Assembly (NCBI GenBank): GCA_022578965.1
Contig: MU400795.1
Location: 1-41,544, forward strand
Origin: Xylaria sp. FL1777
Lineage: Eukaryota > Ascomycota > Sordariomycetes > Xylariales > Xylariaceae
Direction of reading: 5' to 3'
DNA length: 41,544 nt
Below the pieces are notes generated by a model that saw only the letters and a program-made list of their open reading frames with translations, ran no database searches and was not told the DNA's origin. The position numbers and the translations under genes are program-made. Positions 36,561 through 41,544 of this stretch are shown here, piece after piece. Numbering within the stretch: the stretch's first letter is position 1; every line of letters starts with the position of its first letter.

Positions 36561-37717
36561 AAATTTAATATTACTAAAAAAAATGCAATAAAAAAACAAA
36601 GCTAAATAATATAGCTATTAATGTTATATTAACAAGTAATATATATTTATTAGTAAATATTATAACAAAAGGCCTTAGTAAACAAAAAAAAAAACGTAAG
36701 CTTATTAGCATTAAAAAAAGTATGCTAAAAAAAAATCTATAGCGCTTTTAGCTTAGTATAAAATAAAAAAAAATTAGTAAAATTATTTTGTTTTAAAAAA
36801 TTAATATAAAAAGCTAAAAAGCTTTATATAAAATAATTAGTTATATGTTTTAATATATAGCTAGCTATATTTATTATTTTATTTATAAGAAAAAATTAGT
36901 ATTATAAATCTAAAAATAGAAATAAAAACTATAAAAAGAAAAAAAATAGCTTATAAAAGATTAATTATTTTAAAACTAAAAAAAACAAAAAAAAAACAGC
37001 TTTTAAGAAACAAAATATTTTAAAACTTATAGTTTTTTTAAAAACTTTAGGTCTTAAAATATTTTGTTTTTTAAAGGCCGTTTTAAAAGTATAAGCAAGC
37101 TAATAATACAAACAAAAATAAAAAAAAACAAAAAAAACAAGAAATAAAGTATACTATAGTTGCATTAATAAAAATAAAAGTATAGAATTTGTTTTTATAT
37201 GCAATAATGCGTATTATTAAATAAAAGGAAAAACTGCTAGCTAAGCTAATTATAATAAACTAGTAATAAAAAAAAAAAAGCAAAAGCAAGCAAACAATTT
37301 TTGCTAAAAATAAAAGCTTTACTACTAATAAAAATAAAGGAATTTTGCTGTAATAAAATAAAAAAAAAGTTAAGTAATAAAGCAATAAGCTTATTTAGAA
37401 TATAAAGCATAAAAAATAAAAAAAAAATCAAAAAAAAAAATAACTAGTTTTAAAGCGTTTAAAATAGTGCTATTATTTTTGTTGCTATTAAAAAAGCTTA
37501 AGTTACTAAAACTAAAGAAACTTTAAGATTAAAAACAAGCAAAAAAAGCAAAAAAAAAAAAAAGTTTTAGTTTAAACAGTTTAAAATTTATAGCATTATT
37601 ATTGTTTAAATTTAAAAAAGCAAAGCTATTTATATATAGTAGTTTTAAAAATTGCTTAAATAAAAAAGTAAAAAGTAGTAATAGCACTTAAAAATAAATA
37701 AAAAAAAGTTAAATAAT
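36561..37717. other. Right part of insertion 2, nothing recognised
   Basis: A-rich plus strand with poly-A runs. At 37,001-37,085 a rough inverted repeat around AAACAAAATATTTTAA and TTAAAATATTTTGTTTTTTAA can be seen, about 60 bases from start to start. No reverse transcriptase or LTR signal could be read. Confidence 0.4.
37003..37074. repeat. Inverted repeat inside insertion 2
   Basis: TTAAGAAACAAAATATTTTAA (from about 37,003) pairs with TTAAAATATTTTGTTTTTTAA (to about 37,074), separated by about 30 bases that include CTTTAGGTCT. It could be the end of a small fold-back element; function unknown. Confidence 0.55.
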
Positions 37718-38020
37718 TAAAAATAAAACATTTATAAAAAAAAAAAAGAAAATAAGCAAAATTAGCTTTAAATAAAATAACAGTAGTACAAAAAAAAATT
37801 AAAAGTTAAAAGCAATAAAGTAAAAGCATAAAAATATATAAGTACTAAAGTATTTTTATTAAAAAACAAATTAAAAAAAAAATATAAAATTAACTAAAAA
37901 GTTAAGCAGCTTTTTGTTTTAGTTTAATAATTTGTTATGCTTAAGCTTTTTTGCGTTTTTACTAATTATGTTTAGCAGTTAATAAAAGCATAATAATTAA
38001 GCTACAAAAGAAATAATAAA

Positions 38021-38108
38021 GCAAGCAAAAATAGCAATACAACAAATAAAAGCGCTAAAAAAAAGCAAGCAAAAATAATAACACAACAAGTAAAAGCGCT
38101 AAAAAAAA
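38021..38108 (+). repeat. 44-bp tandem duplication, copy 2 only
   Basis: Two units (38,021-38,064 and 38,065-38,108), each starting GCAAGCAAAAATA and ending TAAAAGCGCTAAAAAAAA, with four or so transitions between them. Copy 1 has one unit (about 8,561-8,600). Confidence 0.85.
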
Positions 38109-38470
38109 GCTAAAAAAGCACTAAATAAGCACTAAACAAGCATTAAAAAATAAGCTTAATAATAACGCACAACTTAAAAAACAACAAACTATAACAAAAA
38201 TACAAATATAATAAAAACAAAAGAAAAAAAAAAAAAAAAAAAAAGTAATAATAATAAGCAATAAAATTTATAAACAAATTTTTATAATATGCATTAAAAG
38301 TGTTATAGTGTTGCAAAAAAGTTAATACGCAAAAAATTAAGTATATTAAGCAGCAAAAAAAAGATAATTAGCTTTAAATAAAGCAATGCAAAAGTATTAT
38401 TACGTTAAGCTAGCAAATTGCAAAAATAAAAGCACGCAAAGCTAGCAAATAATTAGGCATAAAAGCTATT

Positions 38471-38498
38471 AGTAAAAAAATCGATAGAAATTTTTACT
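38471..38498. repeat. Near-palindromic insertion, copy 2 only
   Basis: AGTAAAAAAATCGATAGAAA continuing to TTTTTACT has 8-base perfect ends (AGTAAAAA and TTTTTACT). Copy 1 reads straight through AGCTATTAAACG here, so about 33-34 bases were added. It keeps TpC and GpA steps (TCGATAGA) that are almost absent around it, suggesting that it arrived late. It could be an excision footprint or a tiny MITE-like sequence. Confidence 0.6.
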
Positions 38499-39191
38499 AA
38501 GTTAAACGCATAAATATACTGCTAACCTTAACCCGAGGAACAAAAAAATAATAAAAAAAAAGCAAAAAATATATAATAAAAACGCTTTATATATTTTATA
38601 TATTTAATGCTTTTTTAAAAAAAACGCTTTTTAATAAAACGTTAATAAAGAAAAAAATATAAAAAAGTAGTATTAATAGCGCTATATATTATATAAAAAA
38701 AAGCAACATATATTGTTGCTTTAAAAAAAAAAAATTAAATAAGCATATATTTATTACTATAAACATGTTGTTTATATTATGCTTTAGCTAAAATTTAAAC
38801 CTAGATTTTTTTATAAGTAGTAATATATACTATTATTATATTACTAAAGCAAAAAAAAAAGCAAAATAATTAAAAAAAACATTACTTTTGTTTTTTTAGC
38901 TAGTTTGTTTATATAAGATTTTAAAACATATTAATAAATATATACTTTAGCTTAATAATAACCTTTTTATACTTTACTATTAGTTTTAAGCATATTTATT
39001 AGTTTATAGTAATAAATGCTACTTTTAATATAATAAAGCATATAAGTTTTTATTGCAATATAAAGTATAAAGTATATGCGCTTTTTTTATATAATAAGCG
39101 CTGTTTTGCTTTATAACTAGTTTAAAAAAACCTTTTTAGGTTTTATTTTAATATTTATGTATATATTTAATATATAATATAATTAAGCTTA

Positions 39192-39451
39192 ATATGCTTA
39201 TTTTATTATTTTTGTGTTTTTATAAGCTATAATTTATTAGCAATATTATTAGTATGCTTATTTTACTACTTTTATATTTTAATAAGCTATAATTTATTAA
39301 TAATATTATTAATACGCTTATTTTACTACTTTTATGTTTTAGTAAGCTATAGTTTATTAATAATAATATTAATATAATTGTTTTATTACGTTTATATTTT
39401 AATAAGCTATAATTTATTAATAATAATATTAGTATGCTTATTTTATTATAT
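39192..39451 (+). repeat. 60-bp minisatellite, about 4.3 units
   Basis: TATGCTTATTTTATTA-like sequence recurs at 39,192, 39,252, 39,312, 39,372 and 39,432, exactly 60 bases apart. There is one unit more than in copy 1. AATAAGCTATAATTTATTAA is common to the units. Confidence 0.9.
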
Positions 39452-39626
39452 ATTATAATAATAATAAACATTTATTTTTTTTATGTTATAAATGCTATAA
39501 AATAAAAAAGCAATATTTATAATAGTTTTACTAAGTAGTAATATATTAAATAATTTAGTTAAGCATTAAGCATAAAAAAACTTTTTAAAGCTATATTTCT
39601 TTTTAAAGTTATGCTTTTTTTTAGTA

Positions 39627-39723
39627 TAAACTTTTTTTTTTTTTTTCTTTAGCTTTGTTTTTTTCCTTTTTTTTTCCTTTTTTTTTTTTTAGCTTCTTTT
39701 TTTTTATTTTCTTTTTTTTGTTT
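39627..39723 (+). repeat. Internal pyrimidine tract of block B2
   Basis: T-rich tract with C and CC interruptions, corresponding to 20,296-20,420 but shorter, with an AGC at its centre as in copy 1. Confidence 0.75.
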
Positions 39724-41435
39724 TACATTTTATTGCTACAGATTTCTTTTCTTTTACTAGCGCTTTACTTTTTTTTTTTAGTTGCTTTTTTTATTATATA
39801 TTAATTTTTTTTAAAACAAAAACCTGCTTAATTTACACTTTATAATTGCTTTTATAGCTTGCTAATTTATTAATTGCATTAAAGTTTTAATTAATATTTA
39901 TTATTTTTATTAGCGCTTTAAACATTTTAATAATGCTAAAAAGCTATTATATTATAGTATATAAATTTATATAATATACTAAATCTACGTTTTATAAAAA
40001 TAAACTATTATAAACTTTATAAAAGAACTTTTTATAATTAATATTTAAAAACCTGCTTTTTGTTTATAAAATAGTAGCTATATATTTAGTATAAAATACT
40101 TTTAAAAAATATATAGTTGTTTTTTTTTTGCATGCTTTTAATTAACAAAAGCATTTAAAAGTTTAGCTTTTATTAAAATATAGCAAAAAAAGCAGTTTAT
40201 TTTATAAGCTATATATTAACTATTTATATTAAAAGTTTAAAAAATTATATAGCATTAAATTTATTATTAATATAATTAAAACTTTTATTAAAAAAGTTTA
40301 GCTAAAAGCAAAATATATTAACTTTTTATTTTTTATAATAAGTTTAATTATATAATATAATATAAAAAGCGATATATTTTTATTACTGTTTTAAAAACTA
40401 TAATATTATTTATACTATATAATTTTATGCTATATAAAATTAAATTAAATAAATAATTATAAAAATACTAAGTTTATATTATAAAATATATAAAAGGTAT
40501 AATAAAACTAAAAAAAGGAACTTTATAAGTCTTTAAGTATATAATAAGCTTTTAAAGCTATAAAGTTATATTATTTTCTTAAAAAAAAAAAGCTAAAGTT
40601 GCTTTTTTTTTTAATTTGCTATGTTTGCTAAAATTTTCTTGTTTTAATATAATATAATATAAATATGTTTTATTATTTTTTTATGTATATTATAACAGTA
40701 TAGCTAATTTATTAAAGCTTTATATATTTTTTTTTATAGTATTACTTAAGAAAAAAAAAATAAAATAAAACATGTTAAAAACTTGCAATAAATTTAATAA
40801 AAATTTAAAGCTATAAAATAACAAAAAAACAAAAAAAACTAATTTATAGTAAAAACATTTTGTTTTTTATAAATGTTTTTTTTTTTTTATATATAAATAA
40901 AAAAAGCAAAAAGTTAAGTTTTTTAAGTTATATAAATCTTGCATTTTTTTTATTTTTACTTTTATTATTATTTCTTTTTTTTTATTTATTAAACTATATT
41001 ATTAAATAATATATATAGTTTTTAGTATTATAAAAGCCTTTTAGCTAAAACAATAAATAGCTTTTTTTTTTTGTTTTAAATAAAAATATAAATAGAATAT
41101 TACTTAATAAAATATAGCTATAAAGTAAGCAAACTTAAATTTGCTATTTATATAAAATGCTGCTAAAAAAAAAAAATAACACGCATGCTTTAAATATTAT
41201 ACTTAAAAAAAATAATAGCTTTAAGCATTAAATAATACTAAACATAATAAATATATAAGTAAAAAAACTTATGTTATAATATTAAACAAATAATGCTATA
41301 TATTATAGTTTTATATTATTATATAAAGAATTATTATTTTATTTTAAATATAAAAAAAATAATTACTTTTTAAATAATAATAAATAGCAATTTTTTAAAT
41401 AATAATAAATTGTTTTATTTAGTTAAGCTTAATTG

Positions 41436-41449
41436 TTTTGTTTTTTTTT

Positions 41450-41544
<95 letters not shown>
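41436..41544 (+). repeat. Terminal poly-T tract
   Basis: Nearly pure T from 41,436 to the last base. It lies where block B1 ends in a pyrimidine tract (22,385-22,500) but is purer. The window, and possibly an assembled contig, stops inside it. Confidence 0.85.

Larger units (their letters stand above)
32010..37717. mobile_element. Insertion 2: probable decayed LTR retroelement
   Basis: In copy 1, block A continues directly into block C at about 8,280. In copy 2 the same two points are 5.7 kb apart, so this is an insertion at a different place from insertion 1. It contains segment D2 near its left side and a Ty1/copia-like pol ghost on the plus strand. Long terminal repeats and a target-site duplication could not be recognised. 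The left part (32,010-32,900) and right part (36,600-37,717, A-rich) show nothing I can name; a short open frame at 37,431-37,246 on the minus strand is low in complexity. Confidence 0.65.
37718..38540 (+). repeat. Block C, copy 2
   Basis: This matches 8,285-8,940. It is longer because of several copy 2-specific additions: a 44-bp duplication (38,021-38,108), a local doubling of CTAGCAAAT with an interposed AAAATAAAAGCACGCAAAG (about 38,408-38,450) and a 28-bp near-palindrome (38,471-38,498). It runs directly into block B2, which shows what the uninterrupted C-B junction looks like. Confidence 0.85.
38541..41470 (+). repeat. Block B, copy 2
   Basis: Counterpart of 19,297-22,500, directly continuous with block C2. 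It contains the 60-bp minisatellite (4.3 units), an internal pyrimidine tract and the terminal T tract. The hydrophobic frame on the minus strand at 39,471-39,220 is the reverse reading of the 60-bp repeat and is not a gene. Confidence 0.88.

Noticed and set aside
1..41544. Mitochondrial, apicoplast or other organelle genome, suggested by very low GC
   Set aside because: No rRNA, tRNA or conserved organelle genes are visible. Nested duplicated repeats with transposase ghosts and transition-only divergence fit a nuclear AT isochore better.
1..41544. Centromere core
   Set aside because: Possible, since RIP-like AT-rich repeat mosaics form some fungal centromeres, but nothing in the sequence alone separates this from other AT isochores or subtelomeres. 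No telomeric repeat is seen.

Overview
The window is about 41.5 kb of extremely AT-rich DNA with no intact gene, tRNA, rRNA or CRISPR. A hand-counted 540-bp sample (16,201-16,740) has 69 G or C bases, about 13% GC. Every open reading frame I can find is short and low in complexity (Phe/Leu/Ile/Lys/Asn), and none that I compared is kept between duplicated segments. The best explanation is an AT isochore of a filamentous fungus, probably an ascomycete, in which repeats were destroyed by a RIP-like C-to-T process on both strands. Supporting this are near-identical long duplications that differ almost only by transitions, and transposon genes still readable as ghosts with Asp to Asn, Glu to Lys, His to Tyr, Pro to Leu and Gln/Trp to stop. 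I cannot name the species.

Layout. A unit of at least 12 kb, here split into consecutive blocks A-C-B, is present twice in the same orientation. Copy 1: A1 (1-8,280), C1 (about 8,285-8,940), a 10.3-kb interruption (about 8,945-19,296), B1 (about 19,297-22,500). Then comes a 1.5-kb stretch seen once (22,500-24,040). Copy 2: A2 (24,041-about 32,010), a 5.7-kb interruption (about 32,010-37,717), C2 (37,718-38,540), B2 (38,541-end). The two copies are interrupted at different points. The opposite copy is continuous at each point, so the interruptions are later insertions. A and B begin or end in poly-T/pyrimidine tracts and carry many minisatellites (periods about 50, 60, 66, 80, 94 and 165 bp), some with different copy numbers in the two units, plus two long hairpins.

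Insertions. Insertion 1 contains two decayed pogo/Fot1-type (Tc1/mariner superfamily, CENP-B-like) transposase genes placed head to head: one on the minus strand (about 15,510-13,950) and one on the plus strand (about 15,900-17,530). Both can be followed through most of their length. It also holds a weaker gag-like remnant on the minus strand (about 12,860-12,150) and a degenerate satellite (about 9,480-10,440). Insertion 2 carries a probable Ty1/copia-type pol remnant on the plus strand (about 34,440-36,500). A segment D is shared by the two insertions (9,240-10,580 and 32,900-33,400).

Nothing here looks expressed. The main points of interest are the nested history of the locus, the unusually readable transposase ghosts, and the sequence context of surviving cytosines: outside pyrimidine tracts they sit almost only after a purine (GpC or ApC), which differs from the CpA rule of Neurospora RIP.
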